Part shown: in pieces, positions 52,122 through 61,675 of the stretch | Layout: each line of letters opens with the position of its first letter | Numbering within the stretch: the first letter of the stretch is position 1 | Assembly: GCF_018129405.1 (NCBI RefSeq) | Contig: NZ_JAFCLP010000030.1 | Location: 1 to 64,000, forward strand | DNA length: 64,000 nt | DNA from: Bradyrhizobium iriomotense | GTDB taxonomy: Bacteria > Pseudomonadota > Alphaproteobacteria > Rhizobiales > Xanthobacteraceae | Reading direction: 5' to 3' | Translations under genes and position numbers: made by a program | Notes under the pieces: generated by a model | The model's database searches: none | The model's input: the letters and a program-made list of their open reading frames with translations, nothing else | Told to the model about the DNA's origin: nothing

Positions 52122-52607
52122 TCAGAGCTGCCCGAGCAGCGTATCGCCGCCGGAGACCTCGACCTTGCCGGGCATCGCCTCGAGGTTCAGCTTCTTGACC
52201 ACGCCATCCTCGACCAGCATCGAATAGCGCTTGGAGCGGATGCCGAGGCCGTTGGCGGAGGCATCGAGCTCCATGCCGATCGCCTTGGTGAAGTCGGCAT
52301 TGCCGTCGGCGAGGAAGACCGCTTCGTCGCGCTGGTCGGTGTCGCGCTTCCAGGCATTCATGACGAAGGCGTCGTTGACGGAGACGATGGCGATGGTATC
52401 GACCCCCTTGTCCTTGATGGCGTAGGCGTTGAGGAAGATGCTCGGCAGATGCATCTTGTGGCAGGTGCCGGTGTAGGCGCCGGGCACGGCGAACAGCGCC
52501 ACCTTCTTGCCCTTGAAGATATCGTCGGTGGTCTTCACCTGCGGGCCTTCCGCCGTCATCACGCGGAATTTCGCCTCGGGCAGCTTGTCGCCAGTCTGGA
52601 TCGCCAT
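52122..52607 (-). CDS. Peroxiredoxin (Prx5-like)
   Basis: A 161-residue thiol peroxidase. The peroxidatic Cys lies in PGAYTGTCHKMHLPS, the Prx5 pattern PGAFTPTCS, and a second conserved-type region is DAFVMNAWKRD. No C-terminal resolving-cysteine motif is seen, so the resolving partner may be glutathione/glutaredoxin. GGGAG precedes the ATG at 52607; the frame to 52664 is unsupported. It is the last gene of a leftward group with DUF924 and fadD. Confidence 0.93.
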   Translation of the reverse strand: MAIQTGDKLPEAKFRVMTAEGPQVKTTDDIFKGKKVALFAVPGAYTGTCHKMHLPSIFLNAYAIKDKGVDTIAIVSVNDAFVMNAWKRDTDQRDEAVFLADGNADFTKAIGMELDASANGLGIRSKRYSMLVEDGVVKKLNLEAMPGKVEVSGGDTLLGQL

Positions 52608-52715
52608 CGTCAGTCTCCCTGAAAATCGGTCCCGCTTTTTAGACCGGGCGGCGGGCCTGCACAATATTGCCGGCGGGGAAAGCGGCGCAGGCCGTGGCCC
52701 TTCACCGTGATGTCA

Positions 52716-53270
52716 TCAGCCGGAAAAGCCGCCGCCGTCGAGGAAGGCCTGCTCTTCCTCGGTGGTGTCGCGGCCGAGGATGCGGTTGCGGTGGGGGAAG
52801 CGGCCGAACCGCTGGATGATGTCGGCGTGCTCCCGGGCGTATTTCTGGTTCTCGGTATTGTCGGTGTTCGCAAACAGCGCGATGCAGTGCAACTGGTCGG
52901 GCAGGTGCTCGGAATGCATGAAGGGCAAATAGAGGAATTCGAGCAGGATGGGGTCGATCCTGCGATCGACGCCCCGCTCGATGGCGCGGCGGACGACCTC
53001 GCGCGCCATGGCGTCGCTGGCGAAGGCTTCGGGCGTGCCGCGAAACATGTTGCGGGGAAACTGGTCGAGCACGATGACGAGCGCGAGCGCGCCGTCGTCG
53101 CTTGCCTCCCATGACGCCAGCTCGCCGGCGGCCGCCTTTTGCCACAACGGGAGAAAGCGACGCCTGACCTCCAGGTCGAAGGCGTCGCTGGGCTCGTACC
53201 AGCGTTCGTGGCCGGCCTCTCGCCAGAAGGCGAGAACGCCTGCCGGCGTGATGTCGCGGGCGTCAGTCAT
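52716..53270 (-). CDS. DUF924 family protein
   Basis: A 184-residue soluble helical protein matching DUF924 (the TPR-like superfamily). It starts TPAGVLAFWREAGHERWYEPSDAFD and contains LALVIVLDQFPRNMFRGTPEAFASDAMAREV, a family hallmark, and LPFMHSEHLPDQLHCIALF. Function unknown. The start at 53270 avoids an Arg-rich spurious extension. It lies 16 bases after the fadD stop, so the two are probably one transcript. Confidence 0.9.
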   Translation of the reverse strand: MTDARDITPAGVLAFWREAGHERWYEPSDAFDLEVRRRFLPLWQKAAAGELASWEASDDGALALVIVLDQFPRNMFRGTPEAFASDAMAREVVRRAIERGVDRRIDPILLEFLYLPFMHSEHLPDQLHCIALFANTDNTENQKYAREHADIIQRFGRFPHRNRILGRDTTEEEQAFLDGGGFSG

Positions 53271-53286
53271 GAACCGGAGGCGCGCG

Positions 53287-54972
53287 TTACGCCGCCTCCG
53301 CCTTCTTCTCGTCGCGAAGCTGCCGGCGCAAAATCTTGCCGACATTGGTCTTCGGCAGGTCGGTGCGGAATTCGATCTGCTTGGGCACCTTGTAGCCGGT
53401 GAGCTGCTCGTGACAGAACTTGATCACGGCTTCCGCGGTGAGGTTCGGGTCCTTCTTCACCACGAAGGCCTTCACCGCCTCGCCCGACTTGGAATCGGGG
53501 ACGCCGATCACGGCGCATTCGAGCACGCCAGGGTGGCTCGCGATCACTTCCTCGATCTCGTTGGGATAGACGTTGAAGCCGGACACCAGGATCATGTCCT
53601 TCTTGCGGTCGACGATCTTGGTGTAGCCCTTCTCGTCCATCACGCCGATGTCGCCGGTGCGGAAATAGCCGTCCGCGGTCATCACCTTGGCGGTCTCCTC
53701 CGGCCTGTTCCAGTAACCCGACATCACCTGCGGGCCCTTGGCGCAGATCTCGCCCGGCTGGCCGAGCGGCACTTCGTTGCCGTCATCGTCGCGGATCGAG
53801 ATGTAAGTCGAGGGCACGGGGATGCCGATCGATCCCGAGAACTCGGTCGTGGTCGCGGGGTTGCAGGTCAGCGTCGGCGAGGTCTCGGACAGGCCGTAGC
53901 CCTCGGCGATGAAGCAGCCGGTCACCGCCTTCCACTGCTCGGCCACCGGGCGCTGCACCGCCATGCCGCCGCCGTTGGAGATCTTCAGCTTGGAGAAGTC
54001 GAGCTTCTTGAAGTCGGGATGGTGCATCAGGCCGTTGTAAAGCGTATTGACGGCCGGGAAGCTGTTGACCTGGTATTTTGCAAGCTCCTTGACGAAGCCG
54101 GCGATGTCGCGCGGATTGGGGATCAAGAGATTGCAGCCGCCGGCTCGCACCGCAAGCAGGTAGCAGGCCGTGAGCGCGAAGATGTGGTAGAGCGGCAGCG
54201 CACAGACGATCATCAACTGCTCGACATGCGGCGGCTGCGCCAGCGCCGGCTGGAGCCAGGCGTCGTTCTGCAGCACGTTGGCAACGATGTTGCGATGGAG
54301 CAGGGTCGCGCCTTTGGAGACGCCGGTGGTGCCGCCGGTATATTGCAGGAAGGCGACGTCGCCCGGCGACAGTTTTGGCTTGTTGAAGGTCAGAGAGCGG
54401 CCGGACGACAGCGCGTCGTTGAACGACACCGCGCCCGGCAGCGACCAGGCCGGCACCATCTTCTTGACGCGGCGGACGACGAGATTGACGATCACGCCCT
54501 TGAAGCCGAGCAGGTCACCCATGCTGGCGACGATGACGTGCTTCACGCCCGTCCTGGCGATCACCTGCTCGACCGTGTGGGCGAAGTTCTCCAGCACGAT
54601 GATGGCTTCGGCGCCGGAATCCTTGAGCTGATGCTCGAGTTCGCGCGGTGTGTAGAGCGGGTTGACGTTGACGACGGCAAAGCCTGCGCGCAGCACCGCG
54701 GCGGTCGCCACCGGATATTGCAGCACGTTCGGCATCATGATCGCGACGCGGGCGCCGCGCTGCAGCCCGCGGCCTTGCAAGTATGCGGCAAGCGCGACCG
54801 ACATCTGATCGAGGTCGCGATAGCTGATCGACTTGTCCATGCAGATGAACGCCTTGCGGTCGGCGAACTTGGTGAAGCTCTCCTCCAGCAGGTCGACCAG
54901 CGATGCGTATTGCGTCGGCTCGATGTCGGCGGGCACGCCGGGCGGATATTGCTTGAGCCAGATGCGCTCCAT
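53287..54972 (-). CDS. fadD: Long-chain fatty-acid-CoA ligase
   Basis: A 561-residue AMP-forming ligase of the FadD type. Motifs are: FLQYTGGTTGVSKGATLLH, PLYHIFALT, GYGLSETSPTLTCNPA, GYFRTGDIGVMDEKGYTKIVDRKKDMILVSGFNVYPNEIEEV and a C-terminal LPKTNVGKILRRQLRD. It activates exogenous fatty acids for beta-oxidation. The start at 54972 has GGGGAG upstream. DUF924 and peroxiredoxin genes follow. Confidence 0.96.
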   Translation of the reverse strand: MERIWLKQYPPGVPADIEPTQYASLVDLLEESFTKFADRKAFICMDKSISYRDLDQMSVALAAYLQGRGLQRGARVAIMMPNVLQYPVATAAVLRAGFAVVNVNPLYTPRELEHQLKDSGAEAIIVLENFAHTVEQVIARTGVKHVIVASMGDLLGFKGVIVNLVVRRVKKMVPAWSLPGAVSFNDALSSGRSLTFNKPKLSPGDVAFLQYTGGTTGVSKGATLLHRNIVANVLQNDAWLQPALAQPPHVEQLMIVCALPLYHIFALTACYLLAVRAGGCNLLIPNPRDIAGFVKELAKYQVNSFPAVNTLYNGLMHHPDFKKLDFSKLKISNGGGMAVQRPVAEQWKAVTGCFIAEGYGLSETSPTLTCNPATTTEFSGSIGIPVPSTYISIRDDDGNEVPLGQPGEICAKGPQVMSGYWNRPEETAKVMTADGYFRTGDIGVMDEKGYTKIVDRKKDMILVSGFNVYPNEIEEVIASHPGVLECAVIGVPDSKSGEAVKAFVVKKDPNLTAEAVIKFCHEQLTGYKVPKQIEFRTDLPKTNVGKILRRQLRDEKKAEAA

Positions 54973-55162
54973 GGAAACTCCCCTCATTGTCCAGAGCCCG
55001 TTGTGTCTCGGGCTTGCCTCGTTGCCGCCAGTATCGAGCCTGCCGGAACGGGTGGCAAGCCGTCGTGGCTTAGGGCAAAGGTCGGAGAGTGGCTACTGGA
55101 ATCGTCGGAAACCGCGTTGCCGCAGGTGCGAAGCGCGGGCGGCGGTTTAATTCCGAAGGGCG

Positions 55163-56632
55163 TTAACTGTTGTTGGCCGGCTTGGCGGGAGGCTTGGTCG
55201 CGGCCTTGGGCTTGGCGGGCTTCGCGGCCTGGTCGCCGCTCGCCGCGGGCTTTGCCGCCGCATCGGGCTTGGCCGCGGCATGCTTGGTCCCAGCCGGCTT
55301 GGCTGCGGTCTTGGCGTCGCTCTTGGCGTCGTTCTTGGCGTCAGCCGGCTTGGCAACCGGCTTTGCCGCTGCGGTCTTCGCGTCCTTCGGCTTATCGGCG
55401 GGCTTGTCGGCCGCATCTGGCTTCTTGGCGACGCGCGACTTCTTGCCACGCGGCTTTGGCGTCGCCTGCTGGTCGGCATCGGCCGCGACTGCCGCGATCA
55501 GGGCAGTGCCGGTGCGGGTCGGGCCGGTATAGACCAGCACGGGCTCGGTTGCCGCCGGCGCCGAGGCCATCAGCTCGGAGGCCTTCATCAGGGGCGGCTG
55601 GAGGCCGGCGGTGAAGAAGGTCACCTGGGCTTCGCCTCCGGTTGCGGACGCCGATCCTGATGTGCCGCCATTGGCTGCGATCAGCGCGTCGTCGTCGTCA
55701 CTGGCGGGCCGCTTGCGATGGCCGCCGCACATCTCGTCACGGAGGTTCGGCGGCGAGGCATCGACCGGCACCAGCTTGTCGACTGTGCCGAGCGAGGGGC
55801 GGAGCCAGGTGAGGCCGTCCTGGCTGAAGCCGCGCTCGAGCAACTGCGCCGCCTTCACCGCGCGCGCGGTGCCGGAGTTCGCACCCAGCACCACCGCGAT
55901 CAACCGGCGGCCGTTGCGCGTCGCCGACGCCACGAGATTGTAGCCGGAAGCGCAGATGAAGCCGGTCTTGAAACCGTCGGCGCCGGGATAGCGGCCGATC
56001 AGCTTGTTGAAATTGCCGGTGACGCGCTTGCCGAAGCGGATCGCCGGGATGTGCACGAAGTATTCGTATTCGGGCAGGTCGCGCAGGAACGAGCGAGCGA
56101 GAATGCCGAGGTCGCGGGCCGAGGTGATCTGTCCGTCGGCGGGCAGGCCGTTCGGATTGACGTAGCTCGTCTGCGTCATGCCGAGCTTCTGCGCGGTATC
56201 GTTCATCATCGCGGAGAAGCCGTCGATCGAACCGCCGACGCCCTCGGCGAGCACCACGGCCATGTCGTTCGCCGACTTCACCATCATCATCTTCAGCGCG
56301 TTGTCGACGGTGAGCTGCGTTCCCGGACGGAACCCCATCTTCGAGGGCGACTGCGAGGCGGCGGTCGGCGACACCGTAAGCAGCGTGTCGAGCGTGAGCC
56401 TGCCGTCCTTCACCGCCTTCAGCGTCACATAGGCTGTCATGATCTTGGTGACGGAGGCCGGATACCAGGGAATGGTCGCGTTATCAGCCTGTAGCACGTT
56501 GCCGCTGTCCGCTTCGATCAGCAGCAGCGCCTCGGCGCTCGCCGCGCGCGGCGCGAGCAGCACGGTGCATGCGAAGGCCGCAGCGAACAGGTTGAACAGG
56601 GATTTGCGAAGCAGCGGGCGAAGGGCGTGCAC
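55163..56632 (-). CDS. D-alanyl-D-alanine carboxypeptidase with Ala/Lys/Pro-rich tail
   Basis: A 489-residue penicillin-binding protein of the DacF/DacC type that trims peptidoglycan stem peptides. A signal (LFAAAFACTVLLAPRAASA) leads to the catalytic motifs SVTK (Ser60, Lys63), SAN (120-122) and KTG (222-224). After about residue 395 comes a ~95-residue low-complexity tail of KPA/AAKP repeats, which could bind negatively charged cell wall or DNA. The GTG at 56632 gives a normal signal; a longer Arg-rich frame to 56731 is unsupported. Confidence 0.92.
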   Translation of the reverse strand: MHALRPLLRKSLFNLFAAAFACTVLLAPRAASAEALLLIEADSGNVLQADNATIPWYPASVTKIMTAYVTLKAVKDGRLTLDTLLTVSPTAASQSPSKMGFRPGTQLTVDNALKMMMVKSANDMAVVLAEGVGGSIDGFSAMMNDTAQKLGMTQTSYVNPNGLPADGQITSARDLGILARSFLRDLPEYEYFVHIPAIRFGKRVTGNFNKLIGRYPGADGFKTGFICASGYNLVASATRNGRRLIAVVLGANSGTARAVKAAQLLERGFSQDGLTWLRPSLGTVDKLVPVDASPPNLRDEMCGGHRKRPASDDDDALIAANGGTSGSASATGGEAQVTFFTAGLQPPLMKASELMASAPAATEPVLVYTGPTRTGTALIAAVAADADQQATPKPRGKKSRVAKKPDAADKPADKPKDAKTAAAKPVAKPADAKNDAKSDAKTAAKPAGTKHAAAKPDAAAKPAASGDQAAKPAKPKAATKPPAKPANNS

Positions 56633-56822
56633 TATCCGATTCCGGTCCTTGGAGATCCGCCTGATACGGGCGGTTCTCGTGATCTGAGTTTCGGGTTCTG
56701 AAATCCGGCGCCGCCGCTTGCGGCGTCGCAAACCTATACCGGCTCGTGCGTCGAGAATAGGGGCTTCGGGCGGGTATTCCGCAACGAAGTAGGCCGAATT
56801 TCGACGGTCCTCTCGGGACTTG

Positions 56823-58619
56823 CTAGGGGGATTTGGCCGCTGTCGCGGCAGCCTCGGCGGCCGTCACGCTGGCCCGTGCGTTCTCCTGGACCATGAACTG
56901 GGCCTTGGCCATCTCGGCAAAATGTCCGCCTTTGGCCACGAGTTCATCGAAAGTTCCGGTTTCGATCACGCGTCCATTCTCGAACACCAGGATCCGCGTG
57001 GCGTTGCGGATGGTGGAGAGACGATGGGCGATCACGAAGGTGGTGCGGCCCTTCATCACTTCGTCGAGAGCGGCGTTCACCTTGACCTCGGTAACGGCGT
57101 CCAGCGCGGAGGTAGCCTCGTCGAGGATCAGGATCGGCGGGTCCTTCAGCAGGGCGCGGGCGATCGAAAGGCGCTGCCGCTCGCCGCCGGAGAGCATGCG
57201 GCCGCGCTCGCCGGCATTGGTCGCGAAGCCGCCGCTGCGCTCGATGAAGTCGAGTGCCTGTGCGCGCTCGGCCGCCTTGCGCATCTCGGCTTCGGTCGCA
57301 TCCGGCTTGCCGACGCGCAAGTTCTCCTCGATCGAGCGGTTGAACAGCAGCGCTTCCTGGAACACGACGCCGATGTTCCGCCGCAGCGAGGTCAGCGTCA
57401 CGCCGCGCACGTCCATGCCGTCGATCCTGATGAACCCGGATTGCGGATCGAAGGCGCGATGCAGGAGCGCAATCGCGGTGGATTTGCCGGCGCCGGTCGG
57501 GCCGACCAGCGCGATCGTTTCGCCGGGCAGCGCGGTGAAGGTGAGGTCCTCGATCGCCGGCCGCTTGCCGTCATAGGAGAAAGTGACGTCGTGGAACTCG
57601 ACGAGGCCGGAGAGCCGCCCCGCATCGATCGCGTCGGGACGGTCGTGGACGGCCGGCACGGCATCGAGCACGCCAAAGAATTCGCGCAGGCGCGGCGCTT
57701 CCATGAACACGTTGTTGATGAAGCTCACGACCTGCTCGAGCTTCTGGATCAGCATCGTCGCAAAGCTCACGAACATCACGATCTCGCCGACCGAGGTCAG
57801 CCCCTGGTCGTGCAGCGCGATGCCGAGGGTGAAGATCGCGAGCACCGTGATGGTGGTCGAGGCCCGCGTGATCACGGTGACGAGCGCCCACCAGGACAGC
57901 ACCGGCATCTGTGCGGCCAGCAGGTCGTCGGCGACGGAGCGCAGCCCCTTCACCTCGGATTCGACGCGGACGAAACTCTGCACCAGCGCGACATTGCCGA
58001 GCGCGTCCGAGGCGCGCGCGGAGAGCTCGCTATAGTGCTCCTCGACCTCCATCTGCATGCCGAAGGTCTTGCGCACCACGAAGGTGGTCAGCGCGGTGAA
58101 GACGACACAGAGCACGAACAGCAGGATCGCGAGCCGCCAGTTCAGGTACAGCGACAGCGGCAGCAGCACCACGACCGAGAGGATCGCGGCGAAGTGCTCG
58201 CGGAAGAATCCGAGCCACAGCCGCCACAGCGCATCGGTGCCGTTGAGCATCACCTTCATCAGCCGGCCCGAATGGGTGCCGGAGTGGAAGGTCAGCGGCA
58301 GCTGCAGGATGTGCTCGAAATAGTCCGTCAGCACCGCCTGGCGCTGGCGGTGCGAGAGCCGGTCGGCCTGCAGGGCGACCAGCGCGCTGCAGGCGATGGT
58401 GAACAGCCCGAACGCCACCCAGGCCGCCAGGAACGGCCACGCCGAGTTCGATCCCGCGACCGTCTTGCCTGAGAGCACGTCGACGATCCGGCCGAACAGC
58501 ACGGGCTCGGCGAATTGCGAGGCTGCGAGCAGGAGGTTGGCGACCGCCAGCAGCCAGCCTAGCCGCGCCTCCTTGCCGAGCAGCTCGAGAACGCGGGAAT
58601 AGAGACGGAGCATGGACAT
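56823..58619 (-). CDS. ndvA: Glucan exporter ATP-binding/permease protein (NdvA type)
   Basis: A 598-residue half-size ABC exporter with an N-terminal 6-helix domain ([30 protein letters not shown]...). The nucleotide-binding domain has Walker [10 protein letters not shown] (Lys379), signature [15 protein letters not shown] and Walker [16 protein letters not shown]. Start and sequence ([24 protein letters not shown]) match the NdvA/ChvA group that exports cyclic beta-glucans. Bradyrhizobium makes cyclic beta-1,3/1,6-glucans for osmotic adaptation and nodulation. No glucan synthase (ndvB) is adjacent. A binding-protein gene lies 84 bases upstream. Confidence 0.9.
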   Translation of the reverse strand: MSMLRLYSRVLELLGKEARLGWLLAVANLLLAASQFAEPVLFGRIVDVLSGKTVAGSNSAWPFLAAWVAFGLFTIACSALVALQADRLSHRQRQAVLTDYFEHILQLPLTFHSGTHSGRLMKVMLNGTDALWRLWLGFFREHFAAILSVVVLLPLSLYLNWRLAILLFVLCVVFTALTTFVVRKTFGMQMEVEEHYSELSARASDALGNVALVQSFVRVESEVKGLRSVADDLLAAQMPVLSWWALVTVITRASTTITVLAIFTLGIALHDQGLTSVGEIVMFVSFATMLIQKLEQVVSFINNVFMEAPRLREFFGVLDAVPAVHDRPDAIDAGRLSGLVEFHDVTFSYDGKRPAIEDLTFTALPGETIALVGPTGAGKSTAIALLHRAFDPQSGFIRIDGMDVRGVTLTSLRRNIGVVFQEALLFNRSIEENLRVGKPDATEAEMRKAAERAQALDFIERSGGFATNAGERGRMLSGGERQRLSIARALLKDPPILILDEATSALDAVTEVKVNAALDEVMKGRTTFVIAHRLSTIRNATRILVFENGRVIETGTFDELVAKGGHFAEMAKAQFMVQENARASVTAAEAAATAAKSP

Positions 58620-58703
58620 GCGGACTGGCAACTCGGGCAGCTGATGGGCTCGTATTCTAAGCCGGGATCGCTCGCGAGATACAGCAGAAGCTATCGGTTT
58701 TGC

Positions 58704-59753
58704 TCAATTGATGAGCCGGCTCTCGACCGGCGGCAGGAACCGGTCATCGAAGATGTCGCCCGCCGCCGGCCGTTTGCGGAATTTGAAGTCCTGGGCGATC
58801 TGGTCGATTGAGCGCTCCAGGCGCGCCGGGTCGATGCCGCCGAGGCCGTTGCGCCTGACCTCGTCGGTCAGGATGTTGTCGACGAGCACGGTGCGCAGGC
58901 GTTCCAGCTCGAGCTCGCGGTCGCCATCGTCGATGCGGCTTGCGGCCTCGTCCGCCGCACGCGCCGGCTCCTTGACCGTTGCGTTGATGCCGCCGATCAG
59001 GGCGCGGACGAAACCCTTCACGGCGTCCGGCTTCGCCGCGGCGAAGGCGGGATTGGCCACCACGGCAAAGCCATAGGCTTCGCAACCATAGTCGGCATAG
59101 CGCAGCACGACGAGATCGCCGCCGGGCACGCCGCGGTCGCGCAGGTTCACCGCCGAGAGATGGCTGAAGCCGGCGACGGCATCGACCTGTCCCGCGGACA
59201 GGATCGGCTCGCGCACCGCGGCACTGATCTTGTGGAATTTCACGCGCGAGGCATTGATGTTGTTCTGCTGCACCAGCGCCGGCCACAACCGCATCGAGAG
59301 GTCACCGTCGGCGACGCCGACGGTCTTGCCGTCGAGATCGGGCAGGAGGTGGATGCCGCGGCTCCTGCGCGCGACGATCGCGTAAGGTGCGCGGTTGAAC
59401 AGCACGAACACCGCCTTGATCGGCGCCGCATCCTCCTTGTCGCGAAAACGGATCAGCTCGTTGATGTCGACCAATGCGAGCTCGCTGTCGCCCTTGGCGA
59501 CGCGCGTGAGCGCCTCCGGCGATCCGGGCGCGGTGTTGAAGGACACGTTGAGATGCTCGGCGCCGAACTTGCCGTCCTTCGCGGCAAGGAAGAACGGCGC
59601 CATGCCGGCATCGATGGGACGGTCGAAGGTGAAGTGGATCGCCGTGGAGGGGGCGGCACTCTCGGCCGCTGCGGCATCGCGTGCCGTCAACGCGGCGAGC
59701 GAGATAGCAAGGGCCAGCAGGCCGCGAAAGGCGATCGTCTTGAATCCTGACAT
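58704..59753 (-). CDS. NMT1/SsuA-like ABC transporter substrate-binding protein
   Basis: A 349-residue exported binding protein: signal FRGLLALAISLAALTARDAAA, then the NMT1/THI5-like pattern HFTFDRPIDAGMAPFFLAAKDGKF, SPEALTRVAKGDSELALVDINELIRF, LDGKTVGVADGDL and QVDAVAGFSHLSAVNL. Ligands in this family include nitrate, sulfonates and thiamine precursors. No ABC permease of that kind is adjacent; the NdvA exporter downstream is not its partner. Start at 59753; longer frames to 59870 are unsupported. Confidence 0.88.
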   Translation of the reverse strand: MSGFKTIAFRGLLALAISLAALTARDAAAAESAAPSTAIHFTFDRPIDAGMAPFFLAAKDGKFGAEHLNVSFNTAPGSPEALTRVAKGDSELALVDINELIRFRDKEDAAPIKAVFVLFNRAPYAIVARRSRGIHLLPDLDGKTVGVADGDLSMRLWPALVQQNNINASRVKFHKISAAVREPILSAGQVDAVAGFSHLSAVNLRDRGVPGGDLVVLRYADYGCEAYGFAVVANPAFAAAKPDAVKGFVRALIGGINATVKEPARAADEAASRIDDGDRELELERLRTVLVDNILTDEVRRNGLGGIDPARLERSIDQIAQDFKFRKRPAAGDIFDDRFLPPVESRLIN

Positions 59754-59884
59754 CAGTTGCGCCGGTCCCGCATTGTTGTGGTTTGTGACGCTCGCAGCGC
59801 CGGCCGGCGACGACCGTGCGCGTGGCAACATGAACGGCGGATGAGCGGCGGTTGCGTCACGATCACGCAACCCCGTTCAGCTTG

Positions 59885-59907
59885 TGTTGGGGTTGGGGAA
59901 CCCAACA
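59885..59907. promoter_or_regulatory. Leader hairpin before Gly/Tyr-rich secreted gene
   Basis: TGTTGGG and CCCAACA form a 7-bp stem around a 9-base loop, 72 bases before the ATG at 59980. It could be a 5'-UTR structure or a terminator for an upstream transcript; no T-tract is seen. Confidence 0.35.
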
Positions 59908-59979
59908 TGGGAGGCGGGTGTTTGAAAGACATGAGCCTGTCTGCAGGCACCATTCAAGGTCCCAAGGAGGGTCCAGGAC

Positions 59980-60348
59980 ATGTTTGACAGATTTTCGAGC
60001 CTTATCGGCCGTAAAGCCGTCCTCGCGACGGCTGCGGTGCTGGCGCTGACCGCGGTCGCTCCGACGGCCTCTTACGCAGGCGGCCGCCACTGGCATCGCG
60101 GTGGCGGCGGTGCTGCGGCCGCCGCGGCTTTCGCAGCCATCGGCACCGGTCTCGCCATCGCTGCAACCCGCGACGCGTACGCCTATGACTACGGTCCGGG
60201 CTACGGCTATTACGGCGGTCCCGTCTACTACAGTGCCCCGGCCTACGGCCCCTATTACGGCCCGGGCCCGAACTACCAGTATCAGCGCTACGGCGGCACC
60301 GCGCCCTCGGAGCTCTGCGGCCAAGGCTACTTCACGAACTGCTACTAG
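59980..60348 (+). CDS. Secreted Gly/Tyr-rich small protein
   Basis: A 122-residue exported protein: signal about 1-33 (ending ASYAGG). The mature part has an alanine-rich segment and a repeated Gly-Tyr-Pro tract (YGPGYGYYGGPVYY, YGPYYGPGPNYQYQ), ending GQGYFTNCY. A strong AAGGAGG site precedes the ATG and a clear terminator follows, so it is a well-expressed single gene. No function is recognised; the composition is that of a surface or cell-wall-associated structural protein. Confidence 0.8.
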   Translation: MFDRFSSLIGRKAVLATAAVLALTAVAPTASYAGGRHWHRGGGGAAAAAAFAAIGTGLAIAATRDAYAYDYGPGYGYYGGPVYYSAPAYGPYYGPGPNYQYQRYGGTAPSELCGQGYFTNCY

Positions 60349-60382
60349 GCTTGCCGGCCCCCTTGGCTACCGAAAGTTGACC

Positions 60383-60420
60383 AAAACAGGCTGTCGCGCT
60401 TGTCGCGCCGGCCTGTTTTT
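60383..60420 (+). terminator. Intrinsic terminator
   Basis: AAAACAGGC (60383-60391) and GCCTGTTTT (60411-60419) form a 9-bp stem, with a GC-rich inner loop and a T-rich end (TTTTTT to 60421). It lies 35 bases after the Gly/Tyr-rich gene. Confidence 0.8.
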
Positions 60421-60478
60421 TGCTTTTGCTGCCGGGCGTTAACGCGCTCGCCATTAGTTTAGAGTAGTTTTGAGTACC

Positions 60479-60883
60479 ATGAGTGATTCGCTTGAGCGGC
60501 TATATCTGGCTGTGCTCGCGGCCAAGGATCTTGATCCGGCAACATCGCGTACCGCCCGGCTGTTTCAGCGCGGCCCCTCCAAAATGGCGAAGAAACTGGC
60601 TGAAGAGGCCATTGAGGTCGTCATCGATGCCGTCAATGGCGACAGCGAGGCCGTGATCCGGGAAAGCGCCGACCTGCTCTACAATCTGACTGTGCTCTGG
60701 GCCTCGGCCGGCGTGCGCCCCGAGGACGTCTGGCGCGAAATGACGCGGCGGGAAGACATGCTCGGCATCGCCGAGAAGCTGCCAAAGTCGGCAGTGAAGC
60801 TGCCCAAAGTTTCGTCACCGCGCATGGCCGCCAGGCGGCCAATTGTCGCGCTCGAGAGCCGTTCCGCGCGTAAGCGGCATTAA
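60479..60883 (+). CDS. hisE: HisE-like phosphoribosyl-ATP pyrophosphatase
   Basis: A 134-residue MazG/HisE-fold enzyme. The core LERLYLAVLAAKDLDPATSRTARLFQRGPSKMAKKLAEEAIEVVIDAV, then ESADLLYNLTVLWASAGV, matches HisE, which hydrolyses phosphoribosyl-ATP in the second step of histidine biosynthesis. It has a ~30-residue basic C-terminal tail (...RMAARRPIVALESRSARKRH) beyond the usual ~105 residues. It is far from hisD and no other his gene is nearby, so a second copy in the main his cluster is possible. Start at ATG 60479. Confidence 0.85.
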   Translation: MSDSLERLYLAVLAAKDLDPATSRTARLFQRGPSKMAKKLAEEAIEVVIDAVNGDSEAVIRESADLLYNLTVLWASAGVRPEDVWREMTRREDMLGIAEKLPKSAVKLPKVSSPRMAARRPIVALESRSARKRH

Positions 60884-60939
60884 AGCTTCACAAAACTCGC
60901 GATGGACAAATCCGTCCCATGGTGCTTCATCGCGGCGCC

Positions 60940-61521
60940 ATGCTGAAACGTATCTACGACTGGTGTATCGACGCCGCCCACAAGCCCTACGCGCTCTGGA
61001 TCATGGGAGCGGTGTCTTTCGCCGAAAGCTCCTTCTTTCCGGTCCCGCCCGATGTGATGCTGATCCCGATGTCGCTGGCGCGCCCGCAGCGCGCCTGGGT
61101 CTATGCCACGGTCTGCACGATCACATCGGTGCTCGGCGGCCTCCTCGGCTATGCCATCGGCGCGCTGCTGTTCGACTCGGTCGGTCACTGGCTGATCCAG
61201 GTCTACGGCCTCGGCGACAAGGTCGAAGCCTTCCGTGCCTCCTATGCCGAGTGGGGCGCGGTGATCATCCTGCTCAAGGGGCTGACGCCGATCCCCTACA
61301 AGCTCGTCACCATCACCTCGGGCTTTGCCGGCTATAATCTCCTCCTCTTCACCCTGTGCTCGATCGTCGCGCGCGGCGGACGCTTCTTCATCGTCGCGAT
61401 CCTGCTCAACCGCTATGGCGACTGGATCCGGCACAAGCTCGAGGAGCGGCTCGGCCTGTGGGTGGCGCTCGGCGCTGCCGTGCTGGTGCTGGGCTTCGTC
61501 GTGGCGGTCAAGCTGATCTAG
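60940..61521 (+). CDS. YqaA-family (DedA/SNARE-associated) membrane protein
   Basis: A 193-residue inner-membrane protein of the YqaA/VTT-domain family with four to five helices. The signature FAESSFFPVPPDVMLIPM is followed by GGLLGYAIGALLFD, the re-entrant KGLTPIPYKLVTITSGFAGYN and a final VALGAAVLVLGFVVAVKLI. DedA relatives move lipid carriers or maintain the membrane, but a role for YqaA is not set. Start at 60940 (MLKRIYDW); the upstream ATG at 60919 is possible. Confidence 0.9.
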   Translation: MLKRIYDWCIDAAHKPYALWIMGAVSFAESSFFPVPPDVMLIPMSLARPQRAWVYATVCTITSVLGGLLGYAIGALLFDSVGHWLIQVYGLGDKVEAFRASYAEWGAVIILLKGLTPIPYKLVTITSGFAGYNLLLFTLCSIVARGGRFFIVAILLNRYGDWIRHKLEERLGLWVALGAAVLVLGFVVAVKLI

Positions 61522-61617
61522 AGCATGATCCGGACCCGGAGGGCCGCGTTAGCGCAAAGTGCGAAGCGGTTTTCCCTCGCGACAAACGCGGAACGCGTTT
61601 GCGCGGAGATCATGCTC
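61521..61617. repeat. GAGCATGATC palindromic repeat
   Basis: A 97-base element with terminal arms GAGCATGATC and GATCATGCTC, and internal stems (GCAAAGTGCGAAGCGG..., ACGCGGAACGCGT). It overlaps the last codon region of the preceding gene. I recall similar GAGCATGATCCGG elements as common in Bradyrhizobium and Rhodopseudomonas. Confidence 0.75.
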
Positions 61618-61675
61618 AACCAATAGACCGCCGCCGCGCTTTGCCGCTGCGCCGGCTTCGGCTACGATTGCCGCC

